From contig JAGUCH010000007.1 in NCBI GenBank assembly GCA_019096065.1, positions 6,904,501-6,968,500 of the forward strand: a stretch of DNA of 64,000 nucleotides, read 5' to 3'. Under the pieces are notes generated by a model. The model was given only the letters and a program-made list of their open reading frames with translations, searched no databases and was not told the origin of the DNA. The DNA is from Paracyclopina nana (Eukaryota > Arthropoda > Copepoda > Cyclopoida > Cyclopettidae). Each line of letters begins with the position of its first letter. Positions within the stretch are counted from its first letter, which is position 1. Shown one piece after another: positions 29,001-37,700 of the stretch. Both the position numbers and the translations under genes were made by a program.

Positions 29001-32000
29001 CATATTTTTCTAGATAGGCTCTTGCAATGTTAAGCAAGGCTCTTTGGAAGCGCATATCTCAACAACTACTGAGGATATCGGCATCAAACTTGGTAGAATT
29101 TGTCAGTAGACCATAGTAATTGTTCATGCCAAAATTCATCCGGAATGAAGTCCGATTAGAGAAGGCAATTTTTCACTCTATAAATGTTTTAAAATGTTAA
29201 GCAAAGCTACGTTTCTTCACATTTGAAACGGCCTCAGACCTCAACCATATTCGGCACTTAGTTGTAGATAGTCTAACTGAAGAATCCTACAAAGTTTGGT
29301 TCCAATCGGCTCATCAATAACTGAGGTATTCGCTTCCAAGAGCCTTGCTTAACTTCATAGAGCTTTGCTAAACTTATATGTGAATGGGCTATTTAAAGGG
29401 GAAGAAGTGGCCTCCACTAATCGGACTTCATTCCGGATGAATTTTGGCATGAACAATTACTATGGTCTACTGACAAATTCTACCAAGTTTGGTGCCGATC
29501 GGCTCAGTAGTTGTTGAGATATGCGCTTTCAAAGAGCCTTGCTTAACATTCTTAGAGCCTACCTAGAAAAATATGGGAACGGGCTATTGATAATTAAATG
29601 ACAAAAAAGCGTCTTGGAACGATGCTATGATTTGGACGGAATAAGCCAGTGGGTGACAAACTTTATCGATAGATGGCGCTTTTTGAGCTAGTTTTTTTGG
29701 ACAAAAAGTCCAGCGTATATAACTTGTTTTATTATTTTGAGCGGCAATTTGTACAATTGACCAATTTTGATTGTCTATAAAGTGAAGCCATGTCAAATGT
29801 ACTGCAAATCTAGCAACTTTACGCCTTTGACTTTTAATGTTGATATACAAATATCAACCATAAGGAGCAGGTGAACATGACAAAATTAGAAGAACTAAGC
29901 ATTTTTCATTTAAATAAGTTGCGTAACATGTCATCATTTCATGAAAAGTTTTAAATACAATTATCAAGGCCCCGTTCACCTGCTCCATTATTAACAATAT
30001 TTTGCGTAAATATTGCACAATAGCAGCAAATTCAAGCCACTTGCAGTTTTTTTTTTCACATTTTATGAGCTTATTTGGCTTAAATGGGAACCAAAAGGTA
30101 ATTCGATTCAACTCGAAAGCAACTCGTACAATTACAGCCCTCGCAGGCTCGGGCTAGTAAAGCGGTACTCGAGTTTTCCCCTTTTATAATCCTCGCTCAG
30201 CTATTTAATGACCCTACTTTACATGCCCCAGCTCGAAATAAATAAATATTAAATCTATATTTTTAATCCTATTAGAATTATAGGCAATTTTTTCTTGTTT
30301 TCCACGTTGAGATTTGGCCAAAATATTCACACTAATATTGAACTCAGACATGACTTCCTCAACTCATCAACTGTGTAATGGCTGATTTTGATGCATCAAC
30401 ACCTTCCAAGTGAGGCATAAATCAATTGGTGACAATCTAATGAAAGGGTTGATGTTTTACAAGCCAAAAAACAAAGTTGACAAATTTCCTCGGAAGTTTC
30501 CACATTACTCAAGTCATCTGCTACAAAATAGCCATAATAATACTAGATCAAAAAACACTTTTAGTAATTTGAGATATGCTCAAAAAATGATTATTTTCAG
30601 CTTGTTAAAAAATTCCGTAGTAAGACAGGAGCTTTAATTTCAGCAATCCAATTGCGGAATCGTGAATTGGCCTGAAGCTCATACACACTGGCCGGATATT
30701 TTTTGCCCGTTTGATGTACTCAAATATCACTGGATTTCAGGGACTGACTGTAGACACATTTTTCAGCGAAACACGTTGGACTTCTAAGCATTTTGCTACT
30801 ACATTGCTAGTAGTAAAAGGATCATGACGTTATTTTTGCAGGCAAATGACATTATTCTAATCTTTGATGACAATTTCTCAATTTGTGACATATTTAAAAT
30901 CATGAGTGAAAGAACCCGAAAAAGTGGAATGAAATTAATGGGAAAAAATCGTGACGTCATTGGACGTTTTCCTTCATTTTATATACTAAGTTTTGGGAAA
31001 CTGACCTAAATATCATTAAAAGACATTCGCTTAATAATTTTGGGTATAAATACGTGTTTATGTAATACGCATTGATGTCAGCTGTATTTGATGGTAGATA
31101 TTTTGTCAAAATGAAGATGAGCAAAACTATTTAAAAATTGCTTGAAAGAAAAATTGCTTGAAAGAAAAATTGCTTGAAAGTGCTATTAGGTACGCACTTA
31201 AGCTAATTTTGGACACAAAATGCGAAACAAATCAAGTGAAATTGGCTCGAATTTGCTGCTTTTCTGCAATAACTGCGAAGCAACGAATAATCTTAATACA
31301 CCTTGCTATTTGTTAATTGATGTTTTAAGCCCATAATTCCCATAATTGCCAAAAAATAGCATATTCAGGCCAGTTTTACTTGCTTTTCTAGTAATTTTTT
31401 GTCCAAAATCAGCTATAAATTAAATTATAACAGAAAATCCTATAGCACTTCCAAGCAATTTTGGCTTTTTCAAAACATCAATATTAGGGCAAAATATCAA
31501 CCAAATAATGGCTTATATTCTTTAAGTCATATCGTATCAAAATATTTTAAGACGAAATTGATCAATACACAGCAGCAAAGTTCACTCAGTATAACTGCTT
31601 TTATGTGACAATTCCCAAAAGGGCCAAAGAACCTAGATTTATTGACATTATTGGCTAGGTAGTAAGTTGAGTGCACTCACTGCAACTTTTGAGGCTCATT
31701 AACTAATGTAAAAGAAAAAAGCACTTCAAAAAAGTTCGTTAAAATGAGGATTGACGTCAACAACCAAATTCCACCTTTTTTAATTAACATTTTTTTTTTT
31801 GTTAGCACATTCATTTTCCTTTTTTTTTTGGTGTTCTTAAGAAGTGAAAAAATGAAAGAAGCCAAAAAAAAAAAGAATTTTTAAAAAAAAAAATGAAAGT
31901 TGACTCACCATTTGGGGATCTTCAGGTTGTGGAAGTGGAGACGAAATTCTGCAGCCATCACAATCACAAATTGGTGGATGCGTGGTCAAAATCCCTTTGG

Positions 32001-34451
32001 TGAGGAGAAGCTTCATGCTTTTGCCGCAATGTCGAATGGACCTCTTCCAATCCTTGGCAGTCTCCCGGCCAGAAATGTACTGGAACTCATTGGGAGTGAT
32101 CCAGGACTCTTGGAACCAAATGCAAGGACCTTTGGAGCCTTGGCAGAGCCTCGACAAATACATGAGAGCAGTGTTGGCACCACATTCGATTTCCAGCACA
32201 ACATCACCATCTCGAACCTGAAATGGCACCAAAATTGAGGCTGTGATTCATGGTGCATATTATTGCAAAATATCGATGAGAAAAACCAAGCCAAAATGGC
32301 TTTAAGATGCAATGGGAATCCCTTTTTCTACAATCTAAAGCAAAGTTTGGTCAACAAATGCTAACAAATCTTTGGTAATTAGCTTGAATTTGCTGATTTT
32401 GTCGGATAATTGTCCAAAATATAGCATAATATGGAGCAAGTGAACAAAGCCTTTGGTTGCATTCAATGAAATGGTTGTTGATATTGAGCTAAAATATTTA
32501 TGTGAAAAGCGAAGGCTGATTATGGTTAACAAATGCGAAAAAATCTTTGGTAAATCGCTTGCAATTGCTGATTCCTTGCGATAACATGTATTTTATCAAG
32601 CAACGGGTCAATAAGTGTTCAGGTGTATTTTATGGTTCAAATTTTGACAAAATATCGATGAGAAAAACCAAGCCAAAATGGCTTTTAGATGCAATGGGAA
32701 TCCCTTTAACTACAATATCAAGCAAAGTTTGGTCAACAAATGCTAACAAATCTTTGGTAATTAGCTTGAATTTGCTGATTTTGTTCGATATTTGTCCAAA
32801 ATATCGAAAAATATTGATTTGAAGAGCTTAGGCCGATTATGGTTAACAAATGCAAAAAAATCTAAGGTAAATCGCTTGCAATTGCTGATTCTTTGCGATA
32901 ATATCCAAAATTATCGTATTTATCCAAAATTATCGTATTTTATCGAGCAACAGGTCAATAAGTGTTCAGCTACGCAAAAAGGTCTTTAGTTTGTCCAAAT
33001 ATTGACGTAGACAACCAAGTTAAAGTTGCTTAGAACTGCAACGACATTTTGCTTTCATTTTTACTTTGGCAAATTTTGGTCATCTCGAGTGTGAAAAAGT
33101 CATTAGCAATTGGCTCGGATTTGCTGTTTTTGAGCAGTAATCTGCCAAAATATCGCATTTTTTCAAACAATAGGTGATCAGGCCAAAAATTGAAAATGGA
33201 TCAATAAGGCCTGTAAAAAGAAATAGATTTAAATGTCAGCAAACCTGAGGCCGGATGTAATCCTCTATGATTGATTGTGCAAAGGCTGGATTCATGGTGC
33301 ACAGCCTTCGCATGAGCTCATGACCTCTGCCAATTGGATACCCAGGAGGCAAATGAGGTGCCAAAGGAGTCTGAAGGCCACGATACATCCATCCTGGAAA
33401 TCCTCCCAACCTCGGAGGCTGCTGGAAGACCGGAGGAAAAGGCTGGAACAATTGCTGAGGCCGGCTCAGCAATTGCGAGGCCGGCCTTGGAATCAGCAGA
33501 GGCTGAAGATTATTGTTGTTGGTCACATCCTCAGGCTTCACCTCCACCTCTTCAATGTCATCCTTGTTGAGGTTTTTGCCCTTTGAAGTGGGCGAGTCTG
33601 GCATGTTTTCTTCCGGAGCTGCAACCAGAGATTAACAGCCAAAAATGGTTAAAAGATGCTACTACTGCGTGTACTGACCGGTGCTGTGAACAGGCAACTC
33701 CAGACAGGCCCTTGTCATCAGCCTGAAAAGGCAAAATTCACAAAAATCTTACTCCCTAGAATTTTCAACTGAATTTTATATATTCCTATGCACGGTGGTT
33801 CAAAAAGCCGTTTTCACGCGCATAAGAAATTCCGCCAAATCGCCAAAATCTCATTTCGCCACCAACTTTTAGCTTCTTTTTGGGAGAACTTCTTAGCCAT
33901 GAAAATAGCTCAAATTAGTGAGAATTCGTAGAAAAAGGTTGAAATTCATCTTTAAAATGAAAATTTGTCTGTAATAGTTTTAATGAGGGTAAGCAGTAGA
34001 ACAGCCAATTTTGCCTACTTTCAGGATTCTATAACTTTTGTTTGACATCGAATGACATTTAGCTAATATGGCTATGGTGACAATCAGACCCCATTTAATG
34101 ATTATTCAGCAAAATTGGCTGCGGAAATGTGCGGAATTGGGAGCTCTGAAAGTCGATTTTTAGCCTAGAGCCCTATGAAAATTGACTCCGACGATTTCGC
34201 GAGTTTTTTTCCTGTGAGCGTCAAGAAGGGATTTTGAACCACCGTGCTATGGCTTTTGTCAGCATTAAAAATCGTCCAAATTCTTGCAAAAGAGACAAAG
34301 ACAACCTAAAGAAGCCTGCAAAAAAATGGAACTAATATACTTGGTCTTATCAATTAAATACGTTTTTTTACCATTTTTCATTTTCATTATAGCAGGTAGA
34401 TGAGGAGGGCCTCGAAGTCATCCAGGTGAGGCCGAAGGTGAGCATCATCAT
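341..34451 (-). CDS. SAMD11-like: SAMD11-like SAND + SAM domain protein (spliced, 9 exons proposed)
   Basis: Proposed coding exons, 5' to 3' on the minus strand: 34451-34372 (candidate), 33722-33679, 33618-33245, 32217-31909, 13160-13069, 12986-12790, 3143-2963, 2851-2383 and 601-341 (stop TGA). Every boundary has AG and GT in the right places, and the phases add up to 2007 nt (668 aa). The product has a Pro/Gln-rich N-terminus, a SAND domain (about residues 167-250) followed by a CDCDGC motif, low-complexity linkers, a poly-Gln run, a basic KRKK/PKRSR stretch, and a SAM domain (about 558-625) split by an intron. The segment KGILTTHPPICDCDGC and the SAM half starting FREQDIDG closely resemble vertebrate SAMD11 as I remember it. 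SAMD11/SAMD7 proteins are nuclear and associated with Polycomb-type repression, so the same role here is inferred. A minus-strand AATAAA at 108-113 is a likely poly(A) signal. The first exon is the least certain; otherwise translation may start at the ATG at 33718. Confidence 0.85.
602..2382. other. Intron of the SAMD11-like gene
   Basis: Non-coding AT-rich intron between the two SAM half-exons. It holds a foldback element (1252-1811) and poly-T/A runs. Short open frames here are mirror translations of the foldback arms. Confidence 0.7.
1252..1811. repeat. Foldback element with about 190-bp inverted arms
   Basis: The left arm (about 1252-1445) and the right arm (about 1605-1811) are imperfect reverse complements. 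Matching landmarks include GAACCATAACATGTGCTATG on the left and its complement on the right, and GAAAACTTTT-type runs near the centre. The arms surround an A/T-rich loop. No coding capacity was seen. Confidence 0.7.
2383..2851 (-). CDS. Exon with poly-Gln, basic patch and N-terminal half of SAM domain
   Basis: The 469-nt exon starts after a TTTTTTCAG acceptor and ends GTAGAG|GTAAAC. It encodes a Pro/Phe-rich region, the run QQQQLQQQQQ, a Ser-rich basic stretch (PSPKRSRSES) and then VKLWSVEDVCQFVSSVELC, the first two helices of a SAM domain. The remaining helices lie on the next exon at 601-341. The 181-nt exon just upstream (3143-2963) encodes a His-rich run and an FMRSLAAKYN segment. Confidence 0.85.
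6548..6622 (-). pseudogene. tRNA-like sequence, probably a pseudo-tRNA or SINE head
   Basis: On the minus strand there is a D-arm-like AGCTCAGAAAGTAGAGC, an anticodon arm whose loop would read CCT, and a T-arm GGGTTCGATCCC. The acceptor stem pairs poorly and the anticodon stem has a mismatch. It therefore looks like a degenerate tRNA-derived sequence rather than a working gene. Confidence 0.35.
8933..9515. repeat. Tandem direct pair of a MITE (8933-9163 and 9285-9515)
   Basis: Two about 230-bp copies in the same orientation are nearly identical. Each runs from CAGCCAATTTAGGCC to GGCAGCTGAACGCAGCC and contains GGATTTTTCCACATTTTCC. A diverged relative lies at about 8340-8560. The same core sequence recurs across the window near 18.5, 23.6, 24.1, 32.4, 37.5, 38.0, 42.3 and 45.4 kb. 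Confidence 0.7.
11790..12612. repeat. Diverged inverted-repeat element
   Basis: The left arm (about 11790-11990, read +) and the right arm (about 12395-12612, read -) translate to related peptides sharing the pattern FNSHL-x-DPCLL. This shows that they are inverted copies of one sequence. The spacer holds no long frame. It may be a decayed non-autonomous transposon. Confidence 0.55.
12790..13160 (-). CDS. Two middle exons of the SAMD11-like gene (13160-13069 and 12986-12790)
   Basis: The 92-nt exon is bounded by TTTCAG|AGCCAT and GAGCA|GTGAGT and encodes an acidic Ser/Glu/Asp segment. The 197-nt exon is bounded by TTTCAG|CTCCAA and AATG|GTAGGC and encodes a Ser-rich, Ala-rich linker containing AAAAALWARHSQ. 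The 82-nt intron between them keeps frame. No domain is recognised; they link the SAND and SAM halves of the protein. Confidence 0.75.
15416..15640. mobile_element. MITE copy 1 inside the satellite
   Basis: An about 222-bp insertion with terminal inverted repeats GGGCCTGTTCACCTGC and GCAGGTGAACAGGGCC, flanked by TTA on both sides. It interrupts the 111-bp satellite. The interior contains GGAGAGAAATACTGAGAAAC and no gene. Confidence 0.8.
15943..16168. mobile_element. MITE copy 2 inside the satellite
   Basis: Nearly identical to the copy at 15416-15640, with the same terminal repeats, length and orientation. It is inserted at a different point of the satellite unit. The near-identity suggests either recent paired insertion or segmental duplication of satellite plus MITE. 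Confidence 0.8.
19213..19399. repeat. Near-perfect palindrome inside the composite element
   Basis: The arms share GAGCTGGGGCACGTAAA, GGGTCATTAAATAGCTGA and ATTTTAAAATG, inverted around a short GC-rich loop (CCCGAGCCTGCGAGGGC). A half-copy in reverse orientation lies at 30123-30241. Confidence 0.8.
19580..19651 (+). pseudogene. tRNA-like sequence 1 inside the composite element
   Basis: It shows a D-arm-like GGCACAATGGTTAGAGTGC, a short stem-loop at the anticodon position and a T-arm AGGGTTCAAACCCC. The acceptor ends do not pair and U33 is not in place, so it is probably degenerate. Confidence 0.35.
19725..19796 (+). pseudogene. tRNA-like sequence 2 inside the composite element
   Basis: It shows a D-arm AGCTCAGTGGTTAGAGCT, an anticodon arm TTGGG/TCTAA with a loop that would read GAT (isoleucine type), and a T-loop GGTTCGAATC. 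The acceptor stem is weak. It lies 74 bp after tRNA-like sequence 1. Confidence 0.4.
20504..20653. mobile_element. Short MITE of the GTTCACCTGC family
   Basis: The left end reads GTTCACCTGCTTCAT and the right end reads GATGAACGGGGCC, which are approximate inverted repeats. The core contains CAAATTCGAGCCACTTTC. Related termini occur at about 7571, 16446 and 29965. Confidence 0.5.
20866..21350. repeat. Inverted array of about 28-bp units (foldback-type)
   Basis: The left half repeats GTCCTTGGATCGAC-type units about eight times. The right half repeats the complement GTCGATCCAAGGAC about eight times, around a centre near 21120. Intervening bases vary (AGAACG, GACGGAT). The architecture resembles foldback elements whose long terminal arms are themselves tandem arrays. 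Confidence 0.75.
21362..21775. repeat. Inverted-repeat element directly after the 28-bp array
   Basis: The arms at about 21382-21478 and 21661-21765 are reverse complements. Both contain GGTGGATCCCACAACAT and CTTAAGCAAAAGCAA (or complement). The loop is about 180 bp. Confidence 0.7.
22296..22380. repeat. Three tandem copies of a 28-bp AT-rich unit
   Basis: The unit TTTTTTTTATTCCAAAAAAA plus ATAGTAA is repeated three times in perfect or near-perfect register. The unit is itself nearly palindromic. Confidence 0.8.
23515..24255. repeat. Tandem pair of about 320-bp repeats (MITE family)
   Basis: The copies at about 23515-23830 and 23930-24250 share long identical stretches, such as CACATTTTCTGGCTGATGTT, TTCAAGCCATTATTTTATAT and GATGCCACTCCTTCAGAATA. 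They belong to the same broad family as the repeats at 8.3-9.5 kb. Confidence 0.75.
24835..25690. repeat. CTTTCAGT/CTGAAA minisatellite, interrupted
   Basis: About 25 diverged units of 22-26 bp carry GGCTTTCAGT and a following CTGAAA, a weak palindrome. The array is split by an insertion at 25328-25567. The frame through it (84 codons with GFQ repeats) reflects the repeat and is not a gene. Confidence 0.8.
25328..25567. mobile_element. MITE inserted in the minisatellite
   Basis: The ends GTGTTCATCTA and TAGGTGAACAC are inverted and interrupt the CTTTCAGT array. The interior of about 220 bp has no coding signal. The termini relate to the GTTCACCTGC MITE family. Confidence 0.6.
26042..26071. 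repeat. Homopolymer of 30 A
   Basis: An uninterrupted run of A. It could be the tail of a retroposed sequence on the plus strand, but no recognisable source precedes it. Confidence 0.9.
28931..29645. repeat. Foldback element with about 230-bp inverted arms
   Basis: The left arm (28931-29170) and right arm (about 29405-29645) are highly similar reverse complements. Both contain CCAAGACGCTTTTTTGTCAT and CATTCCGGATGAATTTTGGC, or their complements. The 162-codon plus-strand frame ending at 28982 runs into the left arm. Confidence 0.85.
30123..30241. repeat. Half-copy of the 19.2-kb palindrome, reverse orientation
   Basis: It is the reverse complement of about 19213-19331, including CCCTCGCAGGCTCGGGC, CTCAGCTATTTAATGACCC and GCCCCAGCTCGAAATA. 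Confidence 0.85.
31137..31180. repeat. 17-bp direct repeat, three copies
   Basis: The unit TTGCTTGAAAGAAAAA is repeated in tandem and ends TTGCTTGAAAG. Confidence 0.85.
31909..32217 (-). CDS. SAND-domain exon of the SAMD11-like gene
   Basis: This 309-nt exon is in phase 0 at both ends (acceptor TTTCAG before GTTCGAGAT, donor ATG|GTGAGT). It encodes a SAND fold core: an alternating hydrophobic N-part, a CIWFQESWITPNEF segment, the AKDWKRSIRHCGK signature and a KGIL helix. The KDWK motif is the DNA-contact hallmark of the SAND family. After the domain comes ICDCDGCRISSP, which matches the start of the classic vertebrate SAMD11 isoform. The long plus-strand open frames over this interval are antisense shadows. 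Confidence 0.88.
32218..33244. repeat. Intron with two direct MITE copies (32260-32425 and 32647-32813)
   Basis: The two about 165-bp blocks are almost identical, for example AAAATATCGATGAGAAAAAC, GCAAAGTTTGGTCAACAAAT and TTAGCTTGAATTTGCTGATT. Both lie inside the intron that precedes the SAND exon. A third related fragment follows at about 32830-32960. Confidence 0.75.
33245..33618 (-). CDS. Proline/glutamine-rich exon upstream of the SAND domain
   Basis: This 374-nt exon begins after a TTGCAG acceptor and ends CCTCAG|GTTTGC. It encodes an acidic stretch, then a Pro/Gln/Phe-rich low-complexity region and a helix-like MRRLCTMNPAFAQ segment that runs directly into the SAND exon. A small 44-nt exon (33722-33679) precedes it and supplies the one base needed to keep frame. 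Confidence 0.75.
33791..34246. mobile_element. 456-bp MITE, copy A
   Basis: Terminal inverted repeats are CACGGTGGTTCAAAA and TTTTGAACCACCGTG, flanked by CTATG on both sides (possible 5-bp target duplication). It lies in the proposed first intron of the SAMD11-like gene. A second copy in opposite orientation lies at 49135-49591. Confidence 0.8.
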
Positions 34452-34790
34452 CCGGGGCTGAGATGGATTTTTTCAACAACGGCATTTGGCGCGGCCATTT
34501 CCCGAATGGCTTCATTTCGCCGTGTGCAGCAACCAGCTCAACCGCGGAGAGCAACATTTTGCGGTCGAAAGCCATTTAGCACGTCTGGTTAACCGGAATT
34601 ATAATTTACGACAACCTCCGAGGAGCAAGAGCGACAAATTTCTTCAATTTCCCACTTGGCCGAGTCCATTTTCAAATTTCAGTTATTTCACCCCGCTCAT
34701 TTCGCGGACGAAAATAATCGGCGTCAAAACAAAACATTGCTGAGCGCGTCGCGACTTGCACTTTTTGAGGCGTGAGCAAATCTTGAAATT
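34390..34790. promoter_or_regulatory. CpG-richer island near the 5' end of the SAMD11-like gene
   Basis: This stretch is visibly richer in CG dinucleotides (GGCGCGGCC, CCGCGG, GCGCGTCGCG) than the AT-rich surroundings. It lies at or just upstream of the candidate first exon. That suggests a promoter or 5' UTR for the minus-strand gene, although no TATA box or initiator was decided. A 62-codon minus-strand frame and an 85-codon plus-strand frame overlap here but cannot both be coding. Confidence 0.35.
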
Positions 34791-37700
34791 TCGATGTTTA
34801 CTCAATTTTAATAAATAAAATTGGATGAAATGAGAAGAAATTGCGTTTGATTTTATTGCTTTTTGAAAATACAGGCATTTTTATTGATGTATGGTGGGAT
34901 AAAAAGCATTGAAATCTGCTGTGATCTTGGATTGGGACATTTTTTCGGTGCGTCAAAAAATGAGTTGAAAATGAAAGCAAGAAGCAGCGTTGCAATCTGA
35001 GCGCGCAGATTAAAGGGACGGAAACAGCTGAAAAAAGCCACATTATCCTCTTTACCAGACTGCAAAACACCAACTCGATATGAACAACAAATTTGGAGCG
35101 CACCGAATGAGTGTATGTAGTTTATTTCAAACTTTCTTCGCTAAATCACCAAATATAATGGCTATAATCAAAGGTAAGCAACTATGATGAAGCCAATTTG
35201 CGTTACATGCTTTTTGGGATCTATTGATACCAATTATTCTAGGTAGGCTCATGTTAATGAGGGATAATACCCAAGGCAGATTTGGTGCATTACTCACATA
35301 AGGAGACTTCAAAGGCCAAGGATGCTAAAAACGCAGATGTATCTGGAAACCTGATGTAAGCAGTATTTTCTCTATATCCCTGCTGTCTTTGGTATGTGTA
35401 ATTAGCCATGTTCTAAGTGCTTCCTAATGTCCTTAATGATGTATGAATAGTGGACTTGACAGTGATTACCTAGCTCAATTGTCTATTTTTGTAATTTAAT
35501 CTCATGTTTGTGCTTTGGGCTCATCTTGATTTTATCAAAAATAATAAGCCTAAGTACTAGCCAATTTGGACTCTATGTTTAGCAAGACTTTTTAAATTAT
35601 TGAAAGGAAGCTATATTTCATTTTTTAGATGGTTTGTTTCTGAAGTTTCATAGCTAAGATAAATCCAGATGAGAGTTTATGTTCAATCCGGATTTTGAAG
35701 TCCGGATTGCAGCATCATGCCTAATTTTATCTTCTAGCCATTTGAAAAAAACCTCAATTTTGCCCTTTGTTTCAATTTTCCTATTAGCCTCTTTTTTTAG
35801 AGTCTGCCCTTTGAAAGTTGAGCAACCAATTTCCGTGTTGCTAACATGATTTCGAAATTCCCATTTCTGCTACTTTTCCAAATTGTCTCCTACCAACTTC
35901 TTCTTTTTAAAATGTCACGCCAAAAAACAGAGGCAATTTGTTTGAATTTGAGCCAGCAACTTTTTGCTGCAGAATTGTAGAGATAACTCTTGCATGTAGA
36001 GCAAAGCCCATGAGGTTTACCAAGCATTCCATAGTAATGTAAAAATTCAATCTTCTTAGTAGTGAATTTCAAAGGGAGATGGAGTCAAAGCAGAGCATTG
36101 ACAAAAAAACATGGAATTCTGTGATTGATTGAATAATCAATTGGCAAATTTCTGTTGTTGTGCAATCTAGGATGCAATAATAACACATTTGCTAATATCG
36201 TATCTTAGATCACCTGTATTTGGATCTGCAATATTTGCTTGTTACACAAGAAGAAGATGATTTCAGCTTTCAGTTACATCAGTAAAGGACTGAAGTGAAA
36301 AATAAATACTCTTCTGATCTGGATAAAAGCAATGAAAAGCTGAGCTTTTTAGCTATTTTTTTGGACTTTTTAGCACTTTTGGCTTCTTTAAGTTTGCTTG
36401 AATGATGCAATGTTCAAGCAACTATAATAGAGTTTTGAAGCCTACTAAAGCACCTATTTAGGTTGTAATTACCAGAGATGCGGTTAAATTAGCTGTAAGC
36501 CTCCAATTTATCCACTTAATTGAACTAATCTTTTACGCATTACATCTCAATTTTCTCTGCTTTCCTTAGTTACCCATGCTTTCCCTTCTCTTTGGGTCCC
36601 TTAAGAAATCTTGTGTTTTTTTATGAATTAGCATAGCAAAAAATGAACTCCAATATCAAAAGTGCTTCTACATTTACAATTCAATTTAATTAACTTCTTC
36701 AAGTTCTTGAGCAAATCTTAATTAAGTTGTAGCTTGACATGCTTTCATACTTTGTTAAATGTACTTGAGCCCAGTGCCAAACTGAAGAAAACACAATTGA
36801 TCAAGCCTTTCTCAAGCTTGACAGTTCTCCCATTATTGCAATGTTGGCTAATACAAATAATTAACATTCAAGGCTCAATTTTCCATTATGGCTTAAGTGA
36901 AGCTTAAGTAAGCTTTCTTTTTTTTTGTAGTTAGCTTGAAAGGTGCTATAGTAGTTATGAGTTTTCTTCTAGAGAAAATGAGAGAAAGTAATTAAAAGGC
37001 TCTACTTAGATTTTTGGAGATTTATTGCAAAATCTCTTGGGTGAAAAAGTTTTCTATGTGATAAATGGGAACTTTTTTATTAGAACAAGTCAAAGGTTTG
37101 ATAGAGATGAAAAGGAGCTTTTCTTACTTTCCTTTTTTTCACTCTCTGCTCCAACTTGTTCAACTTTCATGCTGATATTGCGCAAAAGAAAATTACTCTA
37201 CATAACTTAAAATTGCACCCATTTTGTGAACTTGCAACAATATAGGCCTTAATTTTATCCACCATAGAGTGTGTATTGTCAATGTACTAAAGAACTCACT
37301 GGCATTTTGAAGCTTAGCAATTACACTAATTAATATAAATGAACTTAACATTAGCCTACAAAAACTTATTAGAATTAGAAATAGCTCCACAACTAGTATT
37401 TTAGGCCCTGATCAACAGCTGAAAAATTAGTGGCCAAAATAAATTGTGTGCAAGATCAAATTATTAAGTTCTTGTTGAAGGGAATAGCAAGTTAAAAAAA
37501 ATTGCTTGAAAGTGAGATTTGTTTGATATTTGTAACGCAATTGAGCCAACTTTGATCAGAAGGTGTGAAAGAGTAAATGATAAAAGGCTCAAATTAGCTT
37601 TGGTTGCACTTATTTTACCACAATATTGCGTAATATTGAACATGTGAATACTAATCACCATGTAATGCTTTTTTATTGCGATCAATACTGAAGTGTTTAC

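Larger units (their letters stand above)
13161..31908. other. 18.7-kb repeat-filled intron of the SAMD11-like gene
   Basis: This is the interval between the SAND exon and the next downstream exon. No exon was recognised. The listed satellite, MITE, foldback, minisatellite and tRNA-like features account for much of it. Open frames of 60-160 codons are scattered, unconserved in look and often run through repeats. Confidence 0.6.

Noticed and set aside
34387-34575. 62-codon minus-strand frame starting MAFDRKMLL
   Set aside because: It has no usable donor to join the SAMD11-like exons; the frame one base over fits the proposed first exon better. It might at most be an upstream ORF.
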